From assembly GCF_002807055.1 (NCBI RefSeq), contig NZ_NIXN01000001.1, positions 1 through 64,000 of the forward strand: 64,000 nt of DNA, read 5' to 3'. How positions within the stretch are numbered: the first letter of the stretch is position 1; each line of letters opens with the position of its first letter. Positions 27,377 to 36,149 of the stretch are shown here, in pieces. The notes under the pieces were generated by a model. The model was not told the origin of the DNA and ran no database searches. It worked only from the letters and a program-made list of their open reading frames with translations. The stretch is from Confluentibacter citreus. Its GTDB lineage: Bacteria > Bacteroidota > Bacteroidia > Flavobacteriales > Flavobacteriaceae. The position numbers and the translations under genes are program-made.

Positions 27377-27407
27377 CAAATTTACTGAAGACTTATACGT
27401 TTAACAA
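27377..27407 (-). promoter_or_regulatory. Bacteroidota-type promoter of ppa
   Basis: On the minus strand TTG (27407-27405) is followed after 20 bases by TAAATTTG (27384-27377), which matches the -33 / -7 consensus TTTG and TAnnTTTG of this phylum. It lies 60 bases before the ppa start. Confidence 0.6.
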
Positions 27408-27492
27408 CAAAAAGAACTTGTTTTCTGTATAATTATTATTAGTTAACAATGTGTCAATTCTTATACTAAATTATTGACTTATATATAAAAAA

Positions 27493-27511
27493 AACACCCA
27501 AAATGGGTGTT
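27493..27511 (-). terminator. hairpin terminator downstream of the GH3-like gene
   Basis: AACACCCA and TGGGTGTT form a perfect 8-bp stem around AAA, followed on the minus strand by a run of at least eight T. It is 245 bp from the end of the GH3-like gene, whose transcript it would end before the ppa promoter. Confidence 0.65.
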
Positions 27512-27756
27512 CTTTCTATTTTTATGGATGTTAATTAATAATAGTCATTATGGTTATTATTCATAGTGTAATTAAAAACTTTGGTAAAAGTATATTTAAT
27601 TAAAATCCGCACAAAAGATTTTATTGCATTTTAGATTATAAGATGAAATCCTCGTTTAAAAACTCTGGGAATGCCAATGGTCGTTAAAATTGAACGTAAC
27701 AAATTCTTCTTTGTTTTTTTTATACGGACAAATTAATCTAAAATAGAGAGATGTCT

Positions 27757-29268
27757 TTAATCTAAATGTAACAAAGCTTCTAAATAATCACGATTGTTAG
27801 AGAGCCTAGATATTTTGTGTTGTCCTCCCAATTTATTATTTTGTTTTAACCAATCATAAAACAAATGCTCTCTTGCTACATGTATGATAGGCTTATTAAG
27901 CGTTATATTATTATAACGTTTTGCTTCGTAATCTGAATTTAATGCCTTTAATGCGTTATCAAATAATTCATTAAAATAATTAATATCTTCTGGCGGTGTT
28001 TTAAACTCTATAAGCCACTCGTGTCCTCCCTTTTCTTTACCTTCCATAAAAATAGGCGCTGCTGTATAATCTACAATTTCGGCTTTGGTAAGTTTACAAA
28101 CTTTTTTAAGAGCTTGTTCGGCATTTTCAATGATGAGTTCTTCACCAAACACATTAATGTGGCTTCTTGTTCGTCCTGTAATTTTAATTCGATACGGACT
28201 CAATGATGTAAATCTAACCGTATCACCTACTTTATAGCGCCAAAGCCCTGCATTGGTTGTAATGATTATGGCGTAATTTTTATGTAATTCCACCTCACTT
28301 AATGGAATGGCTTTTTCTTCACTTAAACCATATACTTCCATGGGAATAAATTCATAGAAAATACCATAATCCAACATCAATAATAATTCATTGGAGTTAT
28401 TTTGGTCTTGAATGGCAAAAAAACCTTCAGATGCATTATAAATCTCATAATATCTAAATCCTTTCTTAGGCAATAGTGTTTTATACTGGTTGGCATATGG
28501 CGTAAAGCTCACTCCGCCATGAAAATACACTTCTAAATTGGGCCAAACTTCAAACAAATTTTGCTTTCCTGTAGTCTCCAAAACATTGTTAAGCAAGACC
28601 AACATCCAAGAAGGCACGCCTGCTAAACTGGTGACATTTTCAAGAATGGTTTCATCTACAATGGCCTGCATTTTATGCTCCCAATCGCTCATTAAAGATA
28701 CTTTGTTACTCGGCGTGCTGCTAAACTCTGCCCAAAAAGGCATGTTATCAATTAAAATAGCCGACAAATCACCAAATATGGTCCCATTTTCTTTGTATAA
28801 TTCCTTGCTTCCTCCAAGTCTTAAACTTTTCCCCGTGAACAATTGAGAATTTTCATTGTTATTTAAATACATACATAACAAATCCTTGCTGGCAGCATAA
28901 TGACAATCTTCCAAAGATTCTGCACTTACGGGAATAAATTTGCTTTTAGACTTTGTAGTGCCACTAGATTTAGCAAACCATCTTATGGGTGTTGGCCAAA
29001 AAATATTGTTTTCGCCATTTCTAGTTCGCTCAATAATATGTTGACATCCTTCGTAATTGGTTATTGGTACTCTTTCTGCAAATGTTCTGTAGTTGTGAAT
29101 GGATGCAAAATCATATTGTTTTCCAAAATGGGTGTCCTTAGCAACATCAATTAAACTTAAAAGTAATTCGTTTTGTACTTCATTAGGGTATTTTAAAAAC
29201 AATTCTATTTGGTGAAATCGCTTTTTTAAGAACCAAGAAGCAATAGAATTCACTAACGGATTCGACAT
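27757..29268 (-). CDS. GH3 auxin-responsive-promoter-like acyl-adenylating enzyme
   Basis: The 503-residue protein belongs to the plant-GH3-like branch of adenylate-forming enzymes (not a glycoside hydrolase): the ATP motif WFAKSSGTTKSKSKFIP near residue 97-113, the YEIYNASEGFFA segment, and the YKVGDTVRFTSLSPYRIKITGRTRSHINVFGEE hinge region. Family members adenylate a carboxylic acid and often pass it to an amino group; the bacterial substrate is unknown. It has no signal peptide. It starts 42 bp from the divergent DUF2797 gene, so they share a control region. Confidence 0.85.
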   Translation of the reverse strand: MSNPLVNSIASWFLKKRFHQIELFLKYPNEVQNELLLSLIDVAKDTHFGKQYDFASIHNYRTFAERVPITNYEGCQHIIERTRNGENNIFWPTPIRWFAKSSGTTKSKSKFIPVSAESLEDCHYAASKDLLCMYLNNNENSQLFTGKSLRLGGSKELYKENGTIFGDLSAILIDNMPFWAEFSSTPSNKVSLMSDWEHKMQAIVDETILENVTSLAGVPSWMLVLLNNVLETTGKQNLFEVWPNLEVYFHGGVSFTPYANQYKTLLPKKGFRYYEIYNASEGFFAIQDQNNSNELLLMLDYGIFYEFIPMEVYGLSEEKAIPLSEVELHKNYAIIITTNAGLWRYKVGDTVRFTSLSPYRIKITGRTRSHINVFGEELIIENAEQALKKVCKLTKAEIVDYTAAPIFMEGKEKGGHEWLIEFKTPPEDINYFNELFDNALKALNSDYEAKRYNNITLNKPIIHVAREHLFYDWLKQNNKLGGQHKISRLSNNRDYLEALLHLD

Positions 29269-29310
29269 ATTTATTTTATCTTTAATTTTTTAAAAATAAT
29301 ACTTTTTTTC

Positions 29311-30105
29311 ATGACTTTTGAAGGTGTTTTAACAAAAATGGAAAGTGAATTTTCACATCCTATACAGTACTATTTGGTATTTGAGACTGATTTTTTGAAT
29401 ATGAACCAGTTACTCAATAAAACCATAACCATTCAATTCATTAAATACCAATGTTTAAACTGTGGGTTGGACAAACCTCTTTACAGACAAGGTTTTTGTA
29501 AAAGTTGTTTTTTTGATGTTCCCCAGGCGGCGGATTGGGTGATGCGCCCAGAGTTAAGTACCGCACATTTAAATCAAGAAGACCGGGATTTAGAGTATGA
29601 AAAGAAAGTGCAACTGCAGCCGCACATAGTATATTTAGCAAATTCAAGCAATGTAAAAGTGGGTGTGACAAGAAAAAGCCAAGTGCCCACACGCTGGATA
29701 GACCAAGGGGCGCACGAAGCCATTGAAATTGTTGAAGTTCCAAACAGATATTTAGCTGGCATCACCGAAGTGGCCTTAAAAGATTATGTAAGCGATAAAA
29801 CCAATTGGCGCAGCATGCTTAAAAACGATATTAAAGATGAAGATTTGGTGGAATGGCGAGAGCGTATAAAACAATATATTCCTGATGAAGCCAAAGACTA
29901 TTTTATTGCGAGCAACTCTGAAACCAATATAGAGTTTCCAGTGCATAAATATCCCGTAAACCCAAAAAGCTTGAATTTGGAAAAAGAACACACCTATACA
30001 GGAAAACTAGTAGGCATAAAAGGACAGTACCTCATTTTTGAAGATGATACCGTTTTTAATATCCGGGGTAACGAAGGCTTGGTTGTTGGAATTTCCGTAA
30101 ATTAG
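29311..30105 (+). CDS. DUF2797 protein with zinc-binding and GIY-YIG-like segments
   Basis: The 264-residue protein shows two features. Around residues 49-70 two Cys pairs (CLNCG and CKSC) look like a zinc ribbon. Around 105-135 the order VYLANSSNVKVGVTRKSQVPTRW resembles the GIY-YIG nuclease core, with the first Tyr in VYLA and the Arg and Trp of the helix kept. DUF2797 has no known activity; a nuclease-like or nucleic-acid-binding role is inference. The 3' end overlaps the convergent AsmA gene's end by 4 bp. Translation could begin at ATG 29338, but 29311 keeps the family N-terminus. Confidence 0.75.
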   Translation: MTFEGVLTKMESEFSHPIQYYLVFETDFLNMNQLLNKTITIQFIKYQCLNCGLDKPLYRQGFCKSCFFDVPQAADWVMRPELSTAHLNQEDRDLEYEKKVQLQPHIVYLANSSNVKVGVTRKSQVPTRWIDQGAHEAIEIVEVPNRYLAGITEVALKDYVSDKTNWRSMLKNDIKDEDLVEWRERIKQYIPDEAKDYFIASNSETNIEFPVHKYPVNPKSLNLEKEHTYTGKLVGIKGQYLIFEDDTVFNIRGNEGLVVGISVN

Positions 30106-32795
30106 TTTACCGTATCTTTCTTCTTGTTACCTAACAATCCGCCAAGTACATTTCTAACTGCGTCTTTTGTTGGATTGGTTTTGGTGGTATCTGTTTTCAC
30201 AGTAGTGGTATCCGTCTTGGTTTTGTTACCGCCAATAAGCCCTCCTAAAACATCCTTAACAGCATTGTTTTGTTGTGTTTTAAGGGAGTCTGTTTTGGAT
30301 TTATTGCCACTTATTAAATCCCCGAGCATGCCTTGTACTTTATCTTTTCCTTGATTCAGTAATTTTTGTTTCTCAATCTCAACAAGTTGCTTGGTTAAAT
30401 TGGTAACACCGCTTGTTAAATCGGTTTTAACAGTTGGGCTGGTAAAAGTACCACCAATGTTCGCCGTTACAGGAATGGTGATGTTATTGGCTTGTTCGTT
30501 ATCTATTTTACCAATAAGTCGGTTGACATCGCTACCCAAATATTTTGCAGGCACATTAAATACGGCACTATAACCTATGGCTTTATCAAAACCATGAGAA
30601 CCAGAAACATCAATAGTAATATCTTGATATTTAAGTTGAAATGGTTTCACACTCACTTTTCCATCGGCAAACGCAATGCTGGTTTTTAAATCTTTTAAAT
30701 CTAGTTTGTTAAAATCAACGAATGATAATGAGCCCGCTAGTTTGGTCAATAATTCACTCTGATTTGAATTTAATTCCGTACCCAATAATTCTGCTAAAAG
30801 ATCTCCAGAAACGGTACTTAAATTTGGCGTGAATTCTTTATCTAAATCTCCAGATAAGCCAATCGTTGTATTTAATTTCCCTTGTAAAAACTTAGCAATG
30901 GGCGCTAAATTTTGAAACAAATCCAACCCTTTAAACGCTTCTGAAATATCAAAACCATTAGCTCCTAGATTAAAACTAAATGTAGGTGTTTCGTTTTTTG
31001 TAGATACACTACCATTAAGCGCCAATTTACCATTAAACAAATTGGATGTGACATCTTTTATGGTTGCCTGTTGGTCTTTAATTAAAAGCGTTCCCATCAC
31101 ATCCTTTAGATTCAAATTATCGTACACAACCGTTTTTGCCACAGCACTAATGGTACAATCTAAAAACTGTGGAATTTTTAATGTTTCGGTATTTGTGGTT
31201 TTTGCCTCAGTTTTGGCTTCTGTAGGTTTATCATCTGACATAAAATCCTTTACCACAAAATTATTTGAATATAATTCAAAATTACCTTGCAAGGTTTTAT
31301 CACTCATCACAAATCCCAATAAATTTTGAATAGTTCCTTTGGCACTTAAATCACTTTGTCCTGTTTTTGCATCAAAAGTATTAAGTGTTACGGTTGACGG
31401 ATTGAAAGTCATATCCATTTTTGAAATGTTCATGGGCTTATTCATGGCATCGGACGTGAATACAAAATTGGTGATGTTCATATTTCCAGAAGCCTTAATA
31501 CGGTCATAAGCATTAGCATCAATAGCTTCCATATCAAAAGAGGTATTGATATTGGCTTTTAAAATGCCACTTAAGGGGGCATCTAATTCTATTGGATAGG
31601 CTTTGGTTAGATTCCCAAGGTTTAAAACACCATCAATCACGGCGTTTACAAACATATTGCCTGTAATGTTATTAAGCAATATAGACGATTTAAAAACATC
31701 ATTATCAATTTTAAAATTCAATGCCTTGATATCCACATAAGTGTCATCAACGTTACCCGTGGTATTTTTTATGGACGTATCAATAACAATATCTTCCACC
31801 TTTTTCGGTAAATCCGGATACTTAAACGAGGCATTATTTGAGGTAATATTGATATCTAAAGTCGGAATGGTTTCCTCAGTCACCTTCCCTTTTATAATGC
31901 CTTTGACTTTAAAATCACCCGTAGTTTCAACATTTTCAATATTTTTTGAATACGCTTCTGGAATCACTGCCAAAAAGCTTTTAAAAGACGATTCTGGATT
32001 TTCAAAAGTGATATCTATATCTTGTCCCTCTTCCAAAAGTTGCACATAGCCTTTAAATTCTATGGGCAATTTATTGATGTAACCTGTATTATCTTTAAAC
32101 GTGTATTTACTATTTGGTAAGTCCATCCCAATTAAGGCATCCAATTTAATACGATTATTATTTAGGTAATTGGTGCTGTCCATAGTTAAACTTAAATTGG
32201 CTTCGGTTTTAGTATCTAACTCCGATTTATCAGCAGAAAAAATGCCTTTCCCTTCATGATTCAACTCTGTAATTTGAAGACTGATATCAGACTCTTCACT
32301 TAAATACATGATGGCACTGTTATTTATTTTGTAATCTTGAATATCAAAAGAGAAATTGCCCGAACTTGTTTCTTCCGATGGGTTTTCATCTTCTTTTGTA
32401 ATATCGTAGTTGTTGTTTCCGTATTTATCGGTTTTTAAGGTAAGCAAGGCTTCATCTACAGCAATAGAGTTGATAACGATGGGTTCTTCATCCGCATTTT
32501 TAAACAATTCTTTTACCGACATGGTAAACGATATATTTTTTGAAGTAATAAATGTCTCGTCTTTAAAAGGCTCGAAATTGGTAATTATTAAATCGCTTAC
32601 ACTCACATGTGCCTTAGGGAAACTTCTTATAAAACTTAAGCTGACATCATTAAATTCCACATGTGCATTCAAGTTTTGGTTTATAAACTTTTTGACCATA
32701 TTTTGTATCTGCGATTGAAATAAAAACGGTGCAGCAATCAATAGAATGATAACTACAAGTAATGTTATGCCCGTAATTTTTAAAGCTTTTTTCAT
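30102..32795 (-). CDS. AsmA-family protein
   Basis: The 897-residue protein has one N-terminal helix (ITGITLLVVIILLIAAPFLF) and then a long repetitive beta structure with AsmA marks: NAHVEFNDVSLSFIRSFPKAHVSVSDL near the start and LGLSGDLD-type blocks near the C-terminal AsmA-like domain. AsmA-like proteins bridge the periplasm and are implicated in phospholipid transport to the outer membrane. The last 85 residues hold three repeats of the type LGGLIGGNKTKTD joined by Thr/Lys-rich linkers, which are not part of the core domain. It is preceded by the shared leader motif at 32796-32892. Confidence 0.85.
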   Translation of the reverse strand: MKKALKITGITLLVVIILLIAAPFLFQSQIQNMVKKFINQNLNAHVEFNDVSLSFIRSFPKAHVSVSDLIITNFEPFKDETFITSKNISFTMSVKELFKNADEEPIVINSIAVDEALLTLKTDKYGNNNYDITKEDENPSEETSSGNFSFDIQDYKINNSAIMYLSEESDISLQITELNHEGKGIFSADKSELDTKTEANLSLTMDSTNYLNNNRIKLDALIGMDLPNSKYTFKDNTGYINKLPIEFKGYVQLLEEGQDIDITFENPESSFKSFLAVIPEAYSKNIENVETTGDFKVKGIIKGKVTEETIPTLDINITSNNASFKYPDLPKKVEDIVIDTSIKNTTGNVDDTYVDIKALNFKIDNDVFKSSILLNNITGNMFVNAVIDGVLNLGNLTKAYPIELDAPLSGILKANINTSFDMEAIDANAYDRIKASGNMNITNFVFTSDAMNKPMNISKMDMTFNPSTVTLNTFDAKTGQSDLSAKGTIQNLLGFVMSDKTLQGNFELYSNNFVVKDFMSDDKPTEAKTEAKTTNTETLKIPQFLDCTISAVAKTVVYDNLNLKDVMGTLLIKDQQATIKDVTSNLFNGKLALNGSVSTKNETPTFSFNLGANGFDISEAFKGLDLFQNLAPIAKFLQGKLNTTIGLSGDLDKEFTPNLSTVSGDLLAELLGTELNSNQSELLTKLAGSLSFVDFNKLDLKDLKTSIAFADGKVSVKPFQLKYQDITIDVSGSHGFDKAIGYSAVFNVPAKYLGSDVNRLIGKIDNEQANNITIPVTANIGGTFTSPTVKTDLTSGVTNLTKQLVEIEKQKLLNQGKDKVQGMLGDLISGNKSKTDSLKTQQNNAVKDVLGGLIGGNKTKTDTTTVKTDTTKTNPTKDAVRNVLGGLLGNKKKDTVN

Positions 32796-32892
32796 CTGTA
32801 AATATTTATTTTATTTTTAAGGTCATATGGTATCGCCTTATTTTTATTGGTGTTGGTTTGAAACAAACTTGTAATTAGGGGCGATTTCATAA
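32796..32892 (-). promoter_or_regulatory. shared 5' leader motif, copy 2 (before AsmA gene)
   Basis: On the minus strand it reads ATGAAATCGCC, a 42-base interval, ATAAGGCGATACCATATGACC, then an A-rich block ending TAAATATTTACAG before the ATG. ATCGCC (32885-32880) and GGCGAT (32837-32832) can pair. From ATGAAATCGCC a frame of 32 codons starting MKSPL runs to a stop overlapping the AsmA start. The match to copy 1 (15133-15225) covers the outer blocks, while the loop sequence differs. Confidence 0.5.
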
Positions 32893-33003
32893 TAATTTAT
32901 TTTTCATTTGGAGTCGAAAAAATACATCTAAAATAAGATACGTAAAATTGGCACTAAAAGATGAATTATTATCTTATTTTATGTTAAAACCGTATTCTAA
33001 ATT

Positions 33004-33708
33004 TTACAATAAGGCAATTTCTTCGTTTACCTGCAATTTAAACCTTTTTCTAAAAATATAAACACCCAAATACATAAAAGGTGTATCGAAAATGGCAATT
33101 AACCATTTAAACACCACACCACTTATTAATAATCCGTTAAATTTTTCCCATTCAATAATATCAAAAGAACACAGTAAAAATACAATGGTAAAGGTATCTA
33201 TGAATTGCGAACAGAACGTCGATCCATTATTGCGTAACCACAAGTGTTTCCCTTTAGTAAGTTGTTTCCAGAAATGGTAAATTTGAATATCTATAAACTG
33301 TGCAAATAAATAGGCTAGCATACTTGCGGTTACTGCAATAGCAGTGCTGCCAAAAACGGTTTTAAACATGCCATTTGTTACGGGCGACCAACTGGTTGCT
33401 GGCACGGCATTGGACACCAACACAATGCCCAAAGAAAAAATAGATGCAAAAATACCAGCAATGACCACTTGATTGGCGCGCTTTTTACCATAGATCTCGC
33501 TTATTAAATCCGTTATTAAAAAGGTGATGGGATACGGCAAAATACCAACCGAAATCTCAAAAAGTTTCGTTCCAAAAATCTCTATGTTGAACGGATACCA
33601 ATAGAAAAACTTCTGAAATATTAAATTGGAAACCACGAGCGAGGTTATAAATAACGCACCCAAAAGCATGTAAATACGCTGGGCGGCAAGTTTGTCTTTC
33701 AAGGTCAT
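33004..33708 (-). CDS. queuosine precursor transporter (VUT / YhhQ family)
   Basis: The 234-residue membrane protein has six or so helices and the family segment VGILPYPITFLITDLISEIYGKKRA, with QFIDIQIYHFWK and the conserved SQFIDTFTIVF. YhhQ-type proteins import queuosine precursors such as preQ0 or preQ1 for tRNA modification. No queuosine-synthesis gene is next to it. The 208-bp spacer before the AsmA leader holds nothing I can name. Confidence 0.88.
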   Translation of the reverse strand: MTLKDKLAAQRIYMLLGALFITSLVVSNLIFQKFFYWYPFNIEIFGTKLFEISVGILPYPITFLITDLISEIYGKKRANQVVIAGIFASIFSLGIVLVSNAVPATSWSPVTNGMFKTVFGSTAIAVTASMLAYLFAQFIDIQIYHFWKQLTKGKHLWLRNNGSTFCSQFIDTFTIVFLLCSFDIIEWEKFNGLLISGVVFKWLIAIFDTPFMYLGVYIFRKRFKLQVNEEIALL

Positions 33709-33750
33709 AGCAATATGTTTTCTGTCATTTTTAAAAGTTCTTCTCTTGAT

Positions 33751-33801
33751 GCTTCTCGATACAAATTTGTTACGTTGCCCTTCACAAATTCACTCGAAGT
33801 G
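33751..33801 (-). repeat. hairpin repeat of the TCGAGTG / TATCGAGAA family, copy a
   Basis: On the minus strand the element reads TTCGAGTG, AATTTGT, a 13-base loop, ACAAATT, then TGTATCGAGAAGC. The stem is self-complementary. Copies b (33841-33880) and c (36018-36056) share both flanks but have different paired stems. Confidence 0.6.
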
Positions 33802-33840
33802 ACATTTAGGTTTGCTGTTTATTTATAGTTACATTGTCAG

Positions 33841-33880
33841 TTCGAGTGCTTCAAAATTTTCTTTGAAGTGTATCGAGAAC
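33841..33880 (+). repeat. hairpin repeat of the TCGAGTG / TATCGAGAA family, copy b
   Basis: TTCGAGTG (33841-33848), arm CTTCAAA (33849-33855), a six-base loop, arm TTTGAAG (33862-33868) and TGTATCGAGAAC (33869-33880). It is in opposite orientation to copy a, 40 bp away. Such REP-like units are common in flavobacterial spacers. Confidence 0.6.
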
Positions 33881-33948
33881 AATTTGTGAATAAATACGCC
33901 TTGTAAATATAAAGGAAACCATTTACTTTTTATTATTTTGCTTAAACT

Positions 33949-35076
33949 ATGAAGCTACCAACAACATTTTACATTGCCTTAGGAAGCAATAAAGGCGATA
34001 AATTTAAAAACCTACAGGATGCTGTTAACGCCATTCATAAAACCATTGGGCAAATAAAACACATCTCTAGGGTTTACAAATCGCCGGCATTTGGTTTTGA
34101 TGGCGACGACTTTTTAAATGCCGTGTTGGTTGTAGAAAGCCATTTGTTAGCTGAAGACTTATTAAATGACTTATTAGTCATTGAAAAAAGCTTGGGGCGC
34201 ACAAGAAACACTAAAGGCGTTTATGAAGCACGCCCAATAGATTTGGATATTATTTTTGCTGATAACCTCATCATTGATTCCGAAAACCTAAAAATCCCGC
34301 ACCCTCATTTAGGTAAACGCCGGTTTGTATTGCAACCGCTAAACGAGGTGGATCCCAAAATGAAACATCCTGAAAACGGCAAAGAGATTTCTGAATTACT
34401 TAATGACTGTGACGATAAAACCGTTTTGGAGTTCATTAATATGTGGTTGAAAAACCCTAGTAAAGCCTACAATTTTTCTAAATACAATTACATCGCTATT
34501 GAAGGGAATATTGGTGTAGGTAAAACCAGTTTGTCCACGCAAATAGCACACGATTTTAATGCCAAACTCATTTTGGAACGCTTTGCCGACAATCCGTTTT
34601 TAGCCAAGTTTTACGAAGAACCCAAACGTTATGCCTTTACTTTAGAAATGAGTTTTTTGGCTGACCGCTACCAACAAATAACGGACGATTTATCGCAGCT
34701 CGATTTGTTTAAGGACTTTATTATTAGTGATTACGATGTCTTTAAATCGCTTATCTTCTCTAAAATTACACTGCAAGAAGATGAGTTTAATTTGTACAGA
34801 AAACTGTTTTACCTCATGTACAAAGACTTACGGAAACCCGATTTATATGTGTTTTTACACCAAAGCACTGAACGTTTACAGGAAAACATTAAAAGCCGCG
34901 GGCGTGATTACGAGCTCAACATTAAAAACGAGTATCTGGAAAAAATAAATGCTGGTTATCTGGAGTTTTTAAAAAGCCAACAAGATTTTAACGTGAAGAT
35001 TATTGATATCTCCAACAAAGATTTTGTTGAAAATAGAGCGGATTATTTATGGGTTTTGGGGGAGATTTGTGGGTGA
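33949..35076 (+). CDS. folK: FolK (HPPK) - deoxynucleoside kinase fusion
   Basis: The 375-residue protein joins two enzymes. Residues 1-165 are HPPK: YIALGSNKGDK, SPAFGFDGDDFLNAVL and the signature RPIDLDIIFAD (95-105); it transfers pyrophosphate from ATP to 6-hydroxymethyl-dihydropterin in folate synthesis. Residues 180-375 are a deoxynucleoside kinase with P-loop GNIGVGKTS (186-194) and lid KSRGRDYE; the SDYDVFKS segment replaces the usual ERS/DRS motif. The linker is short and the junction carries no stop. A separate deoxynucleoside kinase lies at 16167-16781. The gene stands alone between spacers. Confidence 0.9.
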   Translation: MKLPTTFYIALGSNKGDKFKNLQDAVNAIHKTIGQIKHISRVYKSPAFGFDGDDFLNAVLVVESHLLAEDLLNDLLVIEKSLGRTRNTKGVYEARPIDLDIIFADNLIIDSENLKIPHPHLGKRRFVLQPLNEVDPKMKHPENGKEISELLNDCDDKTVLEFINMWLKNPSKAYNFSKYNYIAIEGNIGVGKTSLSTQIAHDFNAKLILERFADNPFLAKFYEEPKRYAFTLEMSFLADRYQQITDDLSQLDLFKDFIISDYDVFKSLIFSKITLQEDEFNLYRKLFYLMYKDLRKPDLYVFLHQSTERLQENIKSRGRDYELNIKNEYLEKINAGYLEFLKSQQDFNVKIIDISNKDFVENRADYLWVLGEICG

Positions 35077-35082
35077 AGAAAT

Positions 35083-35113
35083 AAGTGAAAAGTGAATGGT
35101 GAAAAGTGAAAAG
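35083..35113 (+). repeat. short tandem GTGAAAA-type repeat
   Basis: Four near-copies of a GTGAA(A/T)-type hexamer to heptamer (35083-35113), just after the FolK fusion stop. Such tracts are frequent in flavobacterial spacers and may be assembly-variable. No function is seen. Confidence 0.5.
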
Positions 35114-35220
35114 TTTGTGACGTGACTGTTTTACGAATTACCTTAGGATGAAGTTTGGTGGGAATTTAGCTTTTATTGTTGAAATAATGACAGTAGGCGG
35201 GTTTAGCGGGAATTAGGAAC

Positions 35221-35889
35221 TTATCGCTGAGCTTCTTTTACAGCTATAACAACTAATTTTATGTAATAAGTTATTACTACAATTAAAAGCCAAATATTTA
35301 AAATGATCACAAAATTTTCAAACCAGCTGCTCCCCCAATAATTTAACATTTGATCTTTGATTGCAAAATATTCATATATAAATGGAGCAAGGAAAATCAA
35401 AAATAATGGCCATGTTAATATTGTTGTTAATATTCCAACTTTGCCATTGTGGAAGAACTTTTCATTTATTTCTTCCGAAAGAGAAAACGGCATTACAGAT
35501 CGCAAAACTATATTAGAATAAAAAGATTTTTCTACAAGACTTGGTTCAAGCTTAAAATATCTAATTCCTATCTCACGAATATTATCTATAACAATAGCTC
35601 TTTGTACATTTAAAGTTGCAAACTGAAGAAGCATAAATGTAAAGATTATTGGAATGCATAATTTGAGGAAGTGGTTGTTGGTTTCAAGGCTTATGAAACC
35701 CAAATCTATATTATTGAAAAAATTAAAATCAATTCCAAAATGAATAATCACAAGTACTAATAACCAAAGTTGAATCTTATGATTTTCACTTTTAACTGAT
35801 TCTAATTTTTCTAATAATTTATAGAAGTAGTCCTTTATTTTATCTTCTCCATTCGACTTTATGAAATCAACTATTTGTTTTTTGCTCAT
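35221..35889 (-). CDS. four-helix membrane protein of unknown function
   Basis: The 222-residue protein starts with a charged amphipathic segment (MSKKQIVDFIKSNGEDKIK). Hydrophobic helices follow near 42-58, 75-92, 152-172 and 190-215. I recognise no motif. The composition is very AT-biased, Asn/Ile/Phe/Lys rich, and it stands alone among repeat-bearing spacers (hairpin repeats at 33751-33880 and 36018-36056), which suggests a recently acquired orphan. No cyclase or toxin partner is adjacent. Confidence 0.55.
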   Translation of the reverse strand: MSKKQIVDFIKSNGEDKIKDYFYKLLEKLESVKSENHKIQLWLLVLVIIHFGIDFNFFNNIDLGFISLETNNHFLKLCIPIIFTFMLLQFATLNVQRAIVIDNIREIGIRYFKLEPSLVEKSFYSNIVLRSVMPFSLSEEINEKFFHNGKVGILTTILTWPLFLIFLAPFIYEYFAIKDQMLNYWGSSWFENFVIILNIWLLIVVITYYIKLVVIAVKEAQR

Positions 35890-36017
35890 TCAATTATAGC
35901 TTTTTGTTGACAACGATATAGATATGACTTTGTTTTCCCTGAATACTTAACATCCATCAATAAACGAATTTAAATATTTAAAGTTTAAAAATCAAACAAA
36001 ATTGTAAGCTATGTTTG

Positions 36018-36056
36018 TCGAGTGAAATTCTTTTTCAAGAATCTTGTATCGAGAAC
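36018..36056 (+). repeat. hairpin repeat of the TCGAGTG / TATCGAGAA family, copy c
   Basis: TCGAGTG (36018-36024), arm ATTCTT, loop TTTC, arm AAGAAT, then TTGTATCGAGAACC. The flanks match copies a and b; the stem is different but still pairs. It sits in a 260-bp spacer with no other recognisable content. Confidence 0.55.
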
Positions 36057-36149
36057 CAAAGCTAGAGAAATTAACTGAGAAAGCAGGAATCCACATTGAA
36101 GTTATAATTATTAAGAGATTCAGTAACAAGTACGGAATGCAACATAACT

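Larger units (their letters stand above)
27318..27756. other. intergenic spacer of 439 bp between ppa and the GH3-like gene
   Basis: It holds the ppa promoter (27377-27407) and a hairpin terminator (27493-27511). The remaining 27512-27756 is AT-rich; the only open stretch of note is about 29 codons on the minus strand near 27630-27716, without an ATG. I see no RNA gene. Confidence 0.6.

Noticed and set aside
27630-27716. A short minus-strand frame encoding a Lys/Arg-rich peptide of about 29 residues in the ppa spacer
   Set aside because: No ATG start and no promoter; the nearest TTG gives 23 residues. Possibly a decayed gene end, not supported.
27757-29268. GH3 name read as glycoside hydrolase family 3
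   Set aside because: The protein is a plant GH3 (auxin-responsive) type adenylating enzyme; the real glycoside hydrolase GH3 is at 50457-52727.
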